A stretch of DNA of 64,000 nucleotides from Sipunculus nudus (GCA_026874595.1 CM049307.1:75616643-75680642), one strand, 5' to 3'; shown: positions 36,201-49,379, numbered from the stretch's first letter. Made by a program: numbers and translations. Notes: generated by a model not told the origin, from the sequence alone.

Positions 36201-39200
36201 AAAGAAGAGTCTGGTTGTTTTGTATGAGTCCCTTTTCGACTAGACAACAATTGCTGAAAAATGGCACCTGCTGCACTGACACCTACTGTCAGATACTGGA
36301 ACCATGCGAAGCATACTGTCAAATGCAGCAGCTGAGATCCTTGGTATTGGAGAAGCAGCTCATCCTCATCTTCTCTGTCATCTGCAGCTTTCTGTATCAA
36401 CTCATCCAGTCTTTCTTGAAACACTTTCCTCACCCTGAGCTCAGAGGCTGGGCTGATGGCTTTCTGATCAGGACTATATTTTTCTTTTAAAGCTAAGCTT
36501 TTGAGTACATACAATACTCGGACAACATCTTGATTTGCAGGGTGACAACTTGGTCCAACAATTTTTCTGTCTGCTATGATGAGTTCTGTGTAAGTCCTGT
36601 ACAGGCTGTAAGCTTCAGTCACTGTATTATGTTCAGTGCTGTTCAGTGCGTCCTGCCCAAACATAGCCATGGCTGTATCTAACACCCTGTAGGCTTCTTC
36701 AGTATTCCCAGCACTGTGCTCGATTTTAGCGAACGTCTCCCACAACAACAAACAGTTCCTATTCTGCTCCTCTTTCAACAGATTCTTTGCGTACTTTCTC
36801 AGCTCTTTCCACTGACCTTTGACCTTTCCACCTTCCTTGGCATTAGCCTGAACTTTATGCAACCGATACTTGAGGCATATCACATCCAAGATTTTCCTGT
36901 GTTTAAATTTTAGTCTTGGTTTGAGAACATCCAACATATTGTCAAGAAAGTTAGACTGCATTTCAGCATCCATACTGAATGCTTCGCAACCATTAACGTA
37001 CTGTTCACCTATCCCACAATCCCTCAGTGATTCGTAAGAAGTCCTGTATGATGATCCTGCTGGGATTATACTAAGCATTTCAAGGAAGTTATGCAGCAAC
37101 CTAAACTGGTCTGTAGGAGAAGAGACCACAAACAGACAGGAAGTGATGTCATCAAACAGAACCAGTCTCTCAGGATCCTCACAGTCCTCTTCTGTTTGCC
37201 CTTCTTCCTCATCTGGTTTCCATGGAAACCAATGCCAGTGCGTTCTTGATGTTTCCAGAGCATGCCAGCACTTGCCTAGGTCTTTACCTAGAGTACTGAG
37301 GAGGTCTTCCTCAATTTTCTCCTCTTTTTCTGTAAAATTGTTCAAATGAGAACAGTATGGTAATTTTTATGTTAGAGTTATTGTCTACTTGTGATTGTAT
37401 CTATAGAGCAAGGGATGATATAATCATGGTTGATTAGTTACTTTTCAATTATTTGAATTTCTGGAATGTATGTATGTCTGGACCTAGGACCAATTTAATA
37501 TTCATCAGAAACTTAACACAAGTATAATATATATGAGCAGAGTCTTGCAGCATTCAGTGTCCAGTTGTGTGCTAAATAGTAGGCTGCAATCAGGACTGTA
37601 TGTTCAATGGTAGATTTTGTACCACCCAAACACCATATATGTTAGAGTGGAAGTGACTGATGTATTAATTAATTAAGTAATTATGATGAACAGGACTCCT
37701 CATACCACTATTGGTATTGGTGCTAGGTATGTGATGGGCACTGTAGTTGGCTTTTCATCTGTTATGGATCCTCATAAAAGGGAGATTATCATGCAAATTA
37801 AATCCTCCAGGTATGATAAAATCTCCATCAAGTCATTTATACTTTAGTTTATAGCCTCATCTGCTTCTTTCTTTTGCACGTTATCCAAGTCAAGATATTG
37901 GATGTACATCTTAAATAATTCATACAATAATGGATTTACTTAGTGTACATTAAATGTATGGTAAGATAACAACAATGGAATTCTCACTTTATGGTAAAAA
38001 GTGAATTTAACCCTGTAAATATGAAGCTGACCAATATAACAGTTTTGTACTTAACCCAATGAAATGATGGAAGCATAATGCTGAATTTGGCAGCAGGCAG
38101 TACAGTTAGTTCCCTGGTTCAGTTAATCAGTCTGACTCACCTTTAGAACTGAATGGTTTGCTGGGCTTGGCTTGCTGACTCAGCACCCATTGGTCAAATC
38201 CCTGACACATTGGTTCACCAACACGAGGTGCAGAGCTATCCCAGAATGCCTCTAGAGCCTGCAGCTTCTGTTTCCATGGCGATGCTTTCAGGGAGCTTGG
38301 ACAGCAGATGTTAACCTCCAGCATGGCCTGATACAGGGATACAGCCTTCTCTGTGTGGCCGGCTTGACATAAACACTGACACAGCTGGGAAAATAATGCT
38401 GAAAGACAGATCTATAAGTCATAAATAACACCAAAAAATTGTACCATGGGAATTTTGCAATATACCTGTTAGGCCTTTTTTTTAAAATAAGCAACAAATA
38501 AGGAATCATGCAGAGGCCTACAACAATCGAATTATAACCTAATCAAAAACAAAAATCCTGTAACTCCTTTATAAATTATGCAATAAAATCAATATCTGAC
38601 AAAATAGTCTATTTTTCATGACAGGGATGAAGGTCATGGTCAATGAACACTCAAACACCACAAACAAAGATATGCATTTTAGAACTGGTGATTGGTTGTT
38701 TGCTGTCACAAATATTCCAACAAAACGTTACTGTCAAATGAGGTGGGGAACCCAAGGGAGATGCAATGTCACATAACCACAAGAACCATCCTTGTTGTGA
38801 AGTGTTTCACCTCATGTAAGGCTATTTGACCATCATTCACTCTAGTTAACTGCCTGATAATATTTTCTTTCTATGTTCCACAGGTTAACAATTATACTGA
38901 TCTTGTGTTTTTTGAACAGTTCTGCTTAATGTAATGAAAATCTCAAATGGTAAACTTAAAAAAAAAACACAATAACTTAAAACAACACCCTACTGCTGGA
39001 ATTATGCATGTCTTCTATCAAGTTTTATATTATCTGATATTTCATATTAAAAGCCATCTTTAAAAAATTGCATCATTGAACAAATATGATCTGCATGTAG
39101 TGTATCAAACATACAAATAGAAAGTGCTATGGTATAAAGCCTTGGTACTCACTTATCATTTCAGTTTTGGTTCCAGGCAGGCACGGATGTGACTTCATGG

Positions 39201-42200
39201 TCCCATCAGCTAATGCTTGTAATGTTGAGAAGCACTTACTGTAACTCTTGATTAAGCTGGATACTGTGAACTTTTTGAACTGATTCTGCATGAATAATAA
39301 ATACTGCTGCCAGAGATTCACATCATTTGCATGAACAAAAACCATCTGGGACCACTCTTTGGTCAGCTGATCACTATCCAATAATCCTTGGCAGACCTGC
39401 AACTGAAAAAGCTTCAGCGGTATACTGCTGGGATTGTTTTCCATGGCACGTTTCAAAATGGCCGATTTGATCTCTGCAGCAGCCTTCTCTGACTGTTTTT
39501 GCGTGCTGCCCAGAGTGATGTCATCTTGTAGCTTCACTAACGCAATCCAGCTCTCCACATCCTGTGGATTTTGTCGTAACAATTTATTCAGCTGCTCTGC
39601 TTTCACCTGAACAGGACTGCACGTTACTGTGACAGAGTCTGTAGATACATCACATGTTAATGCTTGCTTTCCCTGTAGATACTGCTCTGTAGCAGAATCG
39701 TAGATACCAAGAGGATTTGTCTCTGTCAAAGTGACAGAGCACCCAGATGGATCCTTAACAGAAATAAAGCTTGATAAATGCTCCTTTTCTGAAACATGAC
39801 TGTTTTCTGTTGTCTTTTTGGGCCTTGCTGCTTCAGACTCTAACATGTGCTGTTTTAGGTTCTTTTTTGAGAAATACCTTTTAGTCCTCAATTCTTCTTT
39901 TCTATGCTTATTGGTTCTGTCAAAGTACAGAGGTTCATGTTTTGCCAGTAAGCCAAGGCAAGAATGGCCAACACTATAATGTCTGGCAATGTGCTGTTTG
40001 TATAAACCATCATACAAACGGTTGTTTGGGTCAGATTTTCTGTCCAATCGGAAAGCATCTGCTGCCTCCAGTCCAGGTATTTCCTCAATGAAAACCTTTC
40101 CAATGGATTCTTTCACCAGAGCTGCTTGTGCTGGTTCCTTCAAACTACAATCAGTTGAGCTACATGTAATGTAGGTCAGAACACAAAACAGTGACTAGCA
40201 TATATATTTCATGAGGTTATGAGTTACCCATGATAAACTAAGAAACATTTTAATTTAAATAGGAATATAAACACATTTCAAATATATTTAAATTGTGAAC
40301 AAAATGTGGGTTTGTGTGAGATACTGGATTGAAAATTTGTTCCTACCACAGGACGTGTGCCACCAAATTTCAGAACCGACAGAAATCAAATACTGAAAGC
40401 AGGCAGCTTTTGTGGTATTCCTTACATAGCAGAACCTTTACAGTCCAAATATTTCTAGTTTATGGCTTTGATTACGGCAGGTTAAATTATTGTCAGCAAA
40501 TCATAACAAACATGAGAATCATTAATATTATAATATTGGTGTAATTTATCATCTTATAAATCATGATTACTAACACCTTACACAATTAATTTAAAAATGT
40601 TCAAAAGTGGAGAGCACTAGCTTCAATTTTAAACATTTTCATCTAACCTTGTGGATGTATCAGATGCTGGGTCAGGAGAATGATGTCTGTGTTTATCCTT
40701 TTTATGTTTATTTTTCTTCTTTTTTCTCTTTTTCCTGGACCTATCAGGATCACTTTCATCATCTACAGAGAAGTATAATCAAAAGTGTTATACAGATATT
40801 ACAAAATCTTCAGTAACATTCAGGGAACTTTAAATGATTTTTAAGTATTAAGTAATTATCTAGACTTCAAAACATAAAACTCTCCGAGCAGGGAATACAG
40901 AATACCTAATGCACCCTTAACAGCAAAGAAAAGAAAAATTATTCAAATATTTTTCTGCTGATAAACCATCTCAAAATAAAGTATTAGTATTGTGTAGCTG
41001 GAACCAAACCTAGAAAATAGTAATACATGGTATCTGAGGAAAAATTTAATATCACTGGTCATGAACAGGCTGAAAAGTTATTGTCTCACAATCATGATCT
41101 GAAAAATGCATATAACACTGCAAAGCTGAACTTACTTTTTTCAGATATTTTGAATTAAATAGTGAAGGGCCACCTCATATAAGTAATAAATCTTAGATAT
41201 GCATGTTATATAACAAAGAAAAAACATTCACAGCATAGTGGGGAGAATGAGATATAATATCTCAAACTTCCTCTGCTGAGCTGAAAATAGATCTTGACAG
41301 ATTTACTCATCCAGAACATGACTGACACAATACAATTTTAATTTACATTACCAGAAACTGCTTCATCATTCCTGTGCTTTGTATCTTTTGATCTTTTATG
41401 CCGCTTTGTTTGAGGATAATCTTTCCTGTAAAGAAATCAATGTGAAAGTATCATAAAAAGTATGGTTTGAGACCAAAGAATAAGAATTTAATTTAGTTTT
41501 CCAAATTATTTGATGATTAATATGGCCAAAGGTTGTATGATATATAAGCCTTCTTAGGGAGCTGAATGGTGAAAATAATCAGGAAAGAATTTCTTTATGA
41601 ATATCTTATTTTCTGTAATCTGATCACATGGTCAGTGGAATTTGTAATTAGATCCTAACCATTTGAATATTTAAAAAAAAATGCTGCATAAATCAATACT
41701 AATCTACTGGCTGCTTATTTCTGATACTTAATTATAATAACAACACCTTAATCCTTATCTTAAATTTATATGAAGAAATGGATGTCAACATAAAATTGAA
41801 TGAAATTAAGTTATGTATATAAACTTTGCCTGTGTTCTTATAAAGAACTCACAGGTTTTCCTTCATGATAACTAGAAACAATATCAAACCTATTTGATTG
41901 TGGCAATAATCCAAAGTCACTTTGTACTTTTAAATAATATCAAATAGGGTCTAGGCTTAAAGGCAAAAAAGAGGAAGAGAAAGGAAAAAAGCAGGAAAGA
42001 CAGAATAAATTCAGAAAGGCAGAAGAAATCATGAAAAAAAAAAGGAAGACAGAAAGGAAGGAAAAATTATTTTTTTGTGAGTGTTTGTGTGTAATTGCAT
42101 TAATACATGTGAGCTCTATGAGTTTTTTGTGAGTGCATACCTAGTTGTTTCTGCCTCTACTTGTACCACCAGATCTGGTTTAAAACTCTGGTTGCTCAGC

Positions 42201-43763
42201 CAGGAAAGGTCCGTCTTTTTAGGAGCTTCAACCTTTTCTTCTCTGGCCAGCCCCTGCTCTGTAGACACACCAGTCACAACACCACCTGGAAGAAATGAAC
42301 TAAATACTGATTGGACATGTAACAATATTATAACTGGGTCTGCCTTATTTTATGACCCTTTATATAATTTATTATATTACCCGGTTTTATTTTAGTAGTA
42401 ATTCACTTTTTCTATTTCATGTAACATATATTCATATATTCTGTAGAATGCAAGCCTGTGATCTGGAGGTTTTTAAGTCTTATGCCATAAACACCACCAT
42501 AACAAATGATTATAAAATCATGGAAATTTTTGCAAGAGTTATGGTCATGTTAAGGAATGAACCAATAGATACTGTGTGTGGTTTCATATTTGTGAGGCTA
42601 ATTTTTCCCCAGATTTTAATATTTTCATTGTTTTGTGTGGGTTCACTTTTTGCAATCTTGCCTGCAGTAACCTACCCATAGTGTTTCCATTATCACATTC
42701 ATTATTTAATTTGAGCACACTCAATTGGACCCATAAAATTGTCAAGAATGTCTTGTTCCCTATAGACAGTCTTTTTGACTTTTAAACCGAAATACCTGGG
42801 GCATAGTTAGCATATATTAATACCAATTAGACACTTTATTTATGACCGTTTCGTTTTCGCGATAATTTCCCTAATGTGAATTTGAAACCCTTGCAAACCG
42901 TAAGCCAACCACACTAAATATATTGTAAGACAAACGAAAGAATATACTAAATTTGTGCATGATATCCTGGGTAATGCATTGCCTTATTAAAGCTTGTGTT
43001 TTCAATAAAGGCCTTTAATGATAATTAAATCAATTCTTTTACTCCCATGATTACTATTATTGCTGATGAAATGTAGGTAATAAATGTAATTTTTGCCAAA
43101 GTCCTGATAAATCATCATTACGCTGTTTAACGTACATTATAATATAACAGTTACGTTATATTTTTTCCGGTTACACTTACAGTTACACTGCAGTGTAACC
43201 TGGTAACACTAACGGCCGAGGCTATCGGCACGACCGTCGTGCCGATAAGAAGTACAATCCGCACGACAGCCACTCATATTATAATATAAAACCTAACCAC
43301 TGCTAATAATATGGCTGGTAACAGACACCTCAGCACAACAGAACTATTTAAAAGTTATAGATGCTGGGTTATTTATGTAAACTTAATACTTACATAAAGT
43401 TACAAATTAGACACAATCGGTGCACTGGAAAAGCCTGGGCCGGGCCTATTACACGAATATTCCTTGGCCAGCTGTCATATGGCAAGTACTTGGTGTAGTT
43501 TGTGGTATGTTTATTTCTGTTAATGAGTTTTGTTTTGTATCAATTTCCCAAAAATTATAATTCCTCTGATATTTAAGTAATTATTTTATGAAAATTTAAT
43601 ATATATTTAGTGTACGATACATGGGAACACGTGGCTGTCGTGCGGATAAGAAAGCTAATCCGCACGACCGTCGTGCGGATAGACACTACCAACACTAACA
43701 GTAGTACACTCCGCATCTACCTGTCTGATCGCTGCCTGACGTACTGTACACTGGGAATAACAT
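33018..43763 (-). CDS. NRDE2: NRDE2 (nuclear RNAi-defective 2 homologue), 9 exons
   Basis: CDS on the minus strand joins 43763-43721, 42285-42141, 41425-41352, 40762-40648, 40144-39153, 38398-38141, 37329-35845, 35453-35332 and 33278-33018: 3495 nt, 1164 aa, with phases agreeing throughout. Recognisable in order: MLFPVYSTSG start; DLSWLSNQSF; a Lys/Arg/His-rich stretch at about residues 64-115; the GLEAADAFRLDRKSDPNN to YKQHIARHYSVGHSCLGL block, which in the vertebrate protein belongs to the MTR4-interacting region; then HAT-type helical repeats to the end (WFPWKPD, EDCEDPERLVLFDDI, LLWRIYIQFE, CCPWAKALYVDAVKHFPD, LMTEKEVRLRTPIEELELL). NRDE2 is a nuclear speckle protein that restrains MTR4/exosome RNA decay and affects splicing. 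The length matches the human protein as I recall it. UBFD1 lies downstream in convergent orientation. Confidence 0.94.
34000..34650 (-). repeat. SINE-like or other dispersed repeat in NRDE2 intron 8
   Basis: GC-richer than its surroundings. On the minus strand it contains GGGTTCAATCC, like a pol III B box, and GGTTTTCTCTGGGTTCTTCA, a phrase that recurs in several invertebrate SINE-like repeats. No A box or poly-A tail identified, so the class is tentative. Confidence 0.35.
35332..35453 (-). CDS. NRDE2: NRDE2 exon 8
   Basis: Acceptor CCATTCAG, donor GTTTGC. No long ORF is visible, but the frame fixed by both neighbours reads HYVRSWLERG, then CVLLWRIYIQFE, matching the family's CPLLWRMYLNF motif. 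Confidence 0.88.
35845..37329 (-). CDS. NRDE2: NRDE2 exon 7, main HAT-repeat exon (1485 nt)
   Basis: Acceptor CAATTTTACAG, donor GTAGGT. The largest exon, coding residues about 543-1037. Holds HWHWFPWKPDEEEGQTEEDC, PERLVLFDDITSCLF, KNLLKEEQNRNCLLLWETFA and a series of helical repeats. Open throughout. Confidence 0.96.
37330..38140. other. NRDE2 intron 6, no recognised feature
   Basis: Plain AT-rich intron; nothing supportable. The same holds for the NRDE2 introns at 38399-39152, 40145-40647, 40763-41351 and 41426-42140. Confidence 0.4.
38141..38398 (-). CDS. NRDE2: NRDE2 exon 6
   Basis: Acceptor GTCTTTCAG, donor GTGAGT. Codes for LFSQLCQCLCQAGHTEKAVS, then LEAFWDSSAPRVGEP, as in the family. 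Confidence 0.94.
39153..40144 (-). CDS. NRDE2: NRDE2 exon 5, MTR4-binding block and first HAT repeats
   Basis: Acceptor CTGATTGTAG, donor GTGAGT. Contains FRLDRKSDPNN, HSCLGL, the NPLGIYD motif, RQNPQDVESWIALVKLQDD and VNLWQQYLLFMQNQF. All of these line up with the vertebrate protein. Confidence 0.95.
40648..40762 (-). CDS. NRDE2: NRDE2 exon 4, Lys-rich region
   Basis: Acceptor CTTCTCTGTAG, donor GTTAGA. Codes for DESDPDRSRKKRKKKK, then HKKDKHRHHSPD. The basic stretch is a likely nuclear-localisation signal. Confidence 0.85.
41352..41425 (-). CDS. NRDE2: NRDE2 exon 3, basic region
   Basis: Acceptor TTCTTTACAG, donor GTAATG. Codes for KDYPQTKRHKRSKDTKHR and DEAVS, part of the low-complexity basic region. 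Confidence 0.82.
42141..42285 (-). CDS. NRDE2: NRDE2 exon 2
   Basis: Acceptor ATTTCTTCCAG, donor GTATGC. Codes for a Glu/Lys linker and the conserved KKTDLSWLSNQSF motif. Confidence 0.92.
43214..43690. mobile_element. 477-bp MULE-like MITE in NRDE2 intron 1
   Basis: Flanked by a perfect 9-bp direct repeat AACACTAAC (43205-43213, 43691-43699), the size typical of Mutator-like elements. Each end holds two features in inverted order: a 23-bp palindrome with 11-bp arms, and GTGGCTGTCGTGCGGAT or its complement. Non-coding. Confidence 0.82.
43721..43763 (-). CDS. NRDE2: NRDE2 exon 1 (coding part)
   Basis: ATG at 43763. Codes for MLFPVYSTSGSDQT plus G, then donor GTAGAT. It resembles the family start (M-x-LFPAF) and the phase gives a Gly codon with exon 2. 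Confidence 0.87.
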
Positions 43764-44051
43764 GCTGGGATTACTGGGAGAACTGTCAGTCGATATAATG
43801 GGGAACAGTCTCCCTGGCTGACACGCTAACTTGGCGTCTGTGTTTTTGTTTTCCATTTGTTCGAATGTTCGGTGTTCTGAACGTTCCACTGGCGCTGTCA
43901 TCTGGGAAACAACAAAATATTCTACCGTTAGCAAAAAGGATAAAATAGAACGCCTGTTGTGTGTAATGGATAATTGTAAACCCTTCCGCCAGAGGTCGTT
44001 TCTTCTCAAAACGAATCTCTTTCAGTCAGGCAATGTGGGATGGGCCGGTTA
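43764..44051. other. NRDE2 upstream region
   Basis: About 290 bp between the NRDE2 start codon and the 3.6-kb inverted-repeat element. It must hold the 5' UTR and proximal promoter unless these lie in the element. The mixed-base sequence has no TATA box I can defend. Confidence 0.35.
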
Positions 44052-46425
44052 TAGTCCATGAGCCAGACCCCCCAAAAATGGGTTTGACTACCAAATAGGG
44101 GGACTAAATGCTTTTATGTTTTTTCAGTTACTACAGTATCTGAACTGTATGAAAACATGTGATGGACATGCAGCATGCCCAGCTAAATGTCTTTTTGGCG
44201 CACATCTTTAAAATATAAAAATTTGTGTGTACAATTTAATTTTTGGTAATAATTTGGTTTTTGATCGGTCTTGGCCACATAATATTTACCTAGTGCTAAG
44301 AAATGGCGAAATATAACTTTCTACAGTTACCCAAACAAATTTTGATCAATTATTTGAGATAATATTGAAATATTGATTCATTTTGTATTAAAAATTAAAA
44401 TAAAAAATTTTTTTTAGAATATGTTTATATATATTGCAAAATAATTATTATATTCAAATAATTTGAATGCCTTACATATATGTATAAAAAATAATCAAAA
44501 TATGGCATATTTTCAACAAAGTTTTTAGGCTTTTGAAGTGATGCTGTGTGATAACAAGGGTAAAATCACCTAATATCGCCCGTCAGCAATCAAGTTATTG
44601 TAGTTTATATAAATCATTAAAGAGGTCAATAGGTCACCTTTTATCATCCTATATTGTCAAAATGTTGAAAAATCTAGCAAAGTATATCTTCTGATTAGAC
44701 GAGAATCAGGATTTCATAAAAAACAAGGCCTACGTACAGGCCTAATGCGAACCTGTGCAGTTGGGTATACATCAGTTAGAATAATGCTTCCATGATAACA
44801 TGCTTGATCATTATACGAAAAGTGCTTGATTGCTTCTTTTCAATACATGTGTGACACGTACATGTACATAAAAAGTACCAAACATTTTGAACCCAAGTGC
44901 AAGCACCAATTACACAGCGTCACTCCTGGTAAAAGGGCTTATATACAACACAAAACTGATTGAAAATGGCACCACCAGTTTTGTGTATAAGAAAGCCATT
45001 CAGCATGTATGGACATAAAAATTCCAGGAAGATAATTCAAACCACTCTTAGGCTGTATGCATAGATACATAAAACAATTGAAGATGGCGCCACAGGTATT
45101 GTACACGACGGAGCTGTCCAAAATGTACACTGCAGATATGCCTAATTTCAGGCTGAAATAAAAAAAATCCCAACTGTTTTAAACAGGAACATACACTGTG
45201 CAAAAAAATCATTTAAGTTTAAACTGTAATAGATTTATAGGTATAAGAGATTATATTTATCAGTGACATAATTAAGTCTTTGTTGAATCAAACATAAAAC
45301 ACTGTATGCGGCGCTGGTATTTAGTAATCAGACAAATGCTGGGTCAGAAAGCCCACAGACGTTCAGGATTGCTGACCAATACGTTAAGAATTTCTTCTGT
45401 CAAAGGACTTCAAAATTGAGATGTAAAAATCATTTAGAAATTACGGGATTGATTTGCCTCCGATATTTCAAGAGGACATAATTAATTGTTTGAGAACATT
45501 TCTCTTTGATTTTAGTCGAAACCATACGTTTAACCTTTTTGTGTGCTTGTTCTAGAATTTGAGTAAATATACTTAGAAAATGTCTAAAAATTCTAGGCAT
45601 AACCACTCTTGCAAAAAATAATTAAATAAATAAATAGATACGCCTACATAACATAGTCTTTGCGGTTAAAAGTCCATGCATGTTTCCATTCATTCATCAA
45701 TAAGAGTGCTTCATTATGTACGTTTTGTAAAAACCATCTAGTCTTTGTGACAATTTGTCTTACATATTAATTCATTCACTCAGTGAGTCCGTCATTCAGT
45801 AATCTTTTCATTCTTTTATTGTCCAGGCTTTAAAATAAATAAAAATTAACATTCAAATATATTTTTGCACGTTACATTTTTTCTGTTAGATATAGTAATG
45901 AAATGTATATTCCAATTATTTTTGTTCATTTTTCCATAAAGAGGTTCACCATTGTACTGTTGTAAATGGCGAAAAGGCCTAATTGTAAATGAATATAATA
46001 TAAAAAAACTGGGTTTAAAAAGTCGAAATCTTTTTATATATCTAAATGTTAAGCAGTAAAGTGTTCACATCCCTTGCCTTTTCAAGTGAATGAACTATGC
46101 TTTTAATTATAATACACATTGTTCAAAGGTATGAAGCATTCTTTATTATAATACGTGTGTCCATGAAAATTTAAATGTGGCTTTTTTTATGGCATTATGG
46201 CAAATGAAATTATCTATATTTTCCTTTCCTAGAATTCCTTTTGACTTTTTTTTATATCAGCCTGGTAGCAAAATAATTTGTCAAAATTTGCTCCAAAATG
46301 AAACCCTGTTTTACTGGACTATGAGGGGAGTTTCTATTTATTACAACAGGAGGGGGCGTTTCAAAGAGACCCAAAAGGGGCAGTATAAAAAAAGTAGTAA
46401 AATAAAATAAATATAAATATAATAT

Positions 46426-46495
<70 letters not shown>

Positions 46496-47627
46496 CATAT
46501 AGTAACAATGTTCTTATATTTCAAAATATCTATTGCTTTTTCTTATATCCAATAACATTATCATATTAAAGCTTAAATGGTAACCAGGATATGGGCTGAA
46601 CAAAAGTGTAACAATATACTAAACATTTACTATATCAGTTCATTTTTATTTCAGACAAAATCGTTTCTAAATCCAAATATCTATTATGTTAAAGAACGGG
46701 AAAAACAAAGCTGCCATAGTGTATAACAGGCAGTCAGGCACAAAAACAAATTTAGCTTTGAATTTGAAACATCCATCAAGTGATTTTATACTATTTATAC
46801 ATCAAACTAACTGAAAACTATATTATAATAACTATAAATATACTGAAAATGAATCAATCCCTTCCCTATAATGGTCAAGCATGTTATCATGAAAGCATTT
46901 TGGCTGAGGTATATACCATTGCACAGGTTCGCATTATGACTGAAGGCCTTGGGATTATTTAATTAAATCCGGATTCTCGTATAATTGGAGGGTATACTTT
47001 GCAAGATTTTTTAATATTTTAATAATAGAAGGTGATAAAAGCTCACATCTTGACAACTGTAATGATTAATTCAAACTACAATAACGTTATTGCTGATGGG
47101 CGATATTAGGTGATTTTAAACTTGTTACCACCTAGTATCACTCCAAAAGCCTGAAAACTAGTAATTTCGCTGAAAATATATCATAACAGTGTTATTTTGC
47201 ATACAGATTTGTTAGGCATTCAAAACATTTGAAGTAAATGTTATTTTGCAATATACATTCGTACTCAAAAGAAAAATTGCGGTTTTTTTTATTTTGAACA
47301 CAAAAATGATCAATATTTTAATGTTTACCTCATATTATTCATAAAAATTTAGTTTGGGTATATGTAGAAAGTTATGTTTCGTCATTTTAACAGCTCTTGG
47401 TAAACATAATGTAGACCAGACCGATCACGAACCAAATAATTAACAAAAATTAAATTGTATTTAAAAAATGCACATAATTTAAAGATGGCCGCCAAAAAGA
47501 CATTTAGCTGGGCATGCTGCACGTCCATCACATGTTTTCATACAGTTCAGATACCGTAGTAACTGAAAAACATAATGGCATTTAGTCCCCCAATTTGGTA
47601 GTCAAAACTGTTCTGGCTCATGCACTA
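44052..47627. mobile_element. 3.6-kb foldback-type element with about 0.7-kb inverted arms
   Basis: Left arm 44052-44760 starts TAGTCCATGAGCCAG. Right arm 46920-47627 ends CTGGCTCATGCACTA. The arms share many blocks (GATGGACATGCAGCATGCCC, CAGCTAAATGTC, GCACAGGTTCGCATTA). TTA flanks both ends (44049-44051, 47628-47630), which would fit a 3-bp PIF/Harbinger-type duplication but could be chance. The 2.1-kb centre holds no gene, one inverted copy of the GGCGCC module and a GA run. A fragment of the inner arm edge is also at 16620-16670. Confidence 0.75.
46431..46490 (+). repeat. GA microsatellite
   Basis: About 29 GA units. Confidence 0.95.
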
Positions 47628-49379
47628 TTACGGCCGGGACTACTTTTCACAACTGTCAAATTTAAAATCAAAGTTTGTTCAAACAGATCTTGTCCAACAT
47701 GCATATAGGCCTAGGCCTATTTCAGCAGGCTACCCTCCCCTCTTCACTACATTTGTACCTATGCCGCTGGTGTATTAAGAAGCCCTGGTACATTGTGGGT
47801 GCACAAACCCATACCAGCAGAGCCGTATAGAGGCTCTGTAGAGCTGCATGATACAAAATGCTACACTCATGCTTAACCGTATGGATAAACTGGCTCTTTA
47901 TTATTATTCATCGTTTTTATAGAGAAAATAAGACAAGATCATGTAAAAATACTTCGAATGATTCAAATATGTTAAACGTAGAAGGCTTTCAGAAACGCGG
48001 GGTTAAATAAGCGTATGTGACGCTCGAAATCTCACTAACATGCTCAAAGACTAGCGACCATCCTCCTAAAAGAGGCTTAGAAATAGGTGTAGGGGCTTGG
48101 GTGTAACCCCAACCGAAGGTAAAACAGAACACGACCTATACATTTTACAAGAGGGTACTAATCTCCTCTTTCTAAAAAAATAGACTGTAGTTTAATTTTT
48201 TTTTATTTTGCATGTTTACTGGCCTGTTTCAATGGAAACTTATGACCTTTTTGGTAAAGTACTTATTTTCACTTAAATGCTTATTTCTCGCTTAAAATTA
48301 ATGATAGAAACTTATATAGTTTTCACTCAGATATGGCATATCATTTATATGTTTGGAAAATATTTTAACAAACATTAAATATGCAATTTTAATTACATTT
48401 ATGTTAATTGTATTCAATTTTTTAAATGCTAAAATGGCAATATATGTGATTACATTTTCTGTACTTTTGCGAATATTTATAAAACAGCCAAATGAGTGAT
48501 AAGATGAAAAGTCCATATATATATACGCAGGAGTACATAAATACCAAATATGCTAGAATTTATTTGGTATATTGTTGAATAACAGACCGAAATGGATATA
48601 TGCAAATTAGGAAAATCTGACGAGTAGATGAAACAGTTACCCCTGCGCAGAGGGAGCAAAATTCGACCTATTATTTAATAAGAGTAGTTGAAGTCTATTT
48701 AACCGAACTGTTTACCAAAAGAAGACACTAGATAATGCCTGATATTTACATTTCAGCTTTATACGGTCAAATTAAATATTAGCGACTGTGAATTATATTA
48801 ATATGTTATATGGCTGTCTACACTATTGCCTTTTACCTGCTGATAAAGGATTGTAATAAAACGGTGAAACCCTGTACAGCAAGCCTATATTGTATGATAC
48901 GAAATGGGTAACGGGGTACCCATGCATTGTATGTTTTGGTACTGAAGCTCAGATTTTACAGTTGTGATACTGATATTCCAGTTGAATGGCCAGACGTCTC
49001 ACAGATTTCGTTGTGACGGTATGTATGAACTATAAGATAAACCAGCGCTCATCTAGGTGTATAAAATATGCTTAACCATTTGACAGAATACCGTACTTTT
49101 ATTTGTTCCGTCTTGTAATTATTCATAATCATCATCTGTAAAAACTAGAGTATGTACCGGCGACAAGCGGCCATCTCTCATAATGTAAAAAGCCCTTCAA
49201 AGTTTATGCTCAAGTATCCCAGGACGCACCGATAGACAAAACTAAAAGAAAATATTGTATGCGGCACCGACATTCATGTGTACAAGATAATGCCATCCTA
49301 TAGATCTATGTACATGCGAAAACTCAGGCTGATACATCAACCACATCGGAGATAAATGCATCAATGTATTTTACGAATA
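47628..49379. other. Intergenic, no recognised feature
   Basis: AT-rich. No ORF with coding character and no repeat matched elsewhere in the window, apart from a short GGCGCC-family fragment near 49150-49340. Confidence 0.4.

Noticed and set aside
42352..42785. Plus-strand open frames of 69-109 codons
   Set aside because: AT-rich intron 1 of NRDE2; hydrophobic low-complexity translations, no family match.
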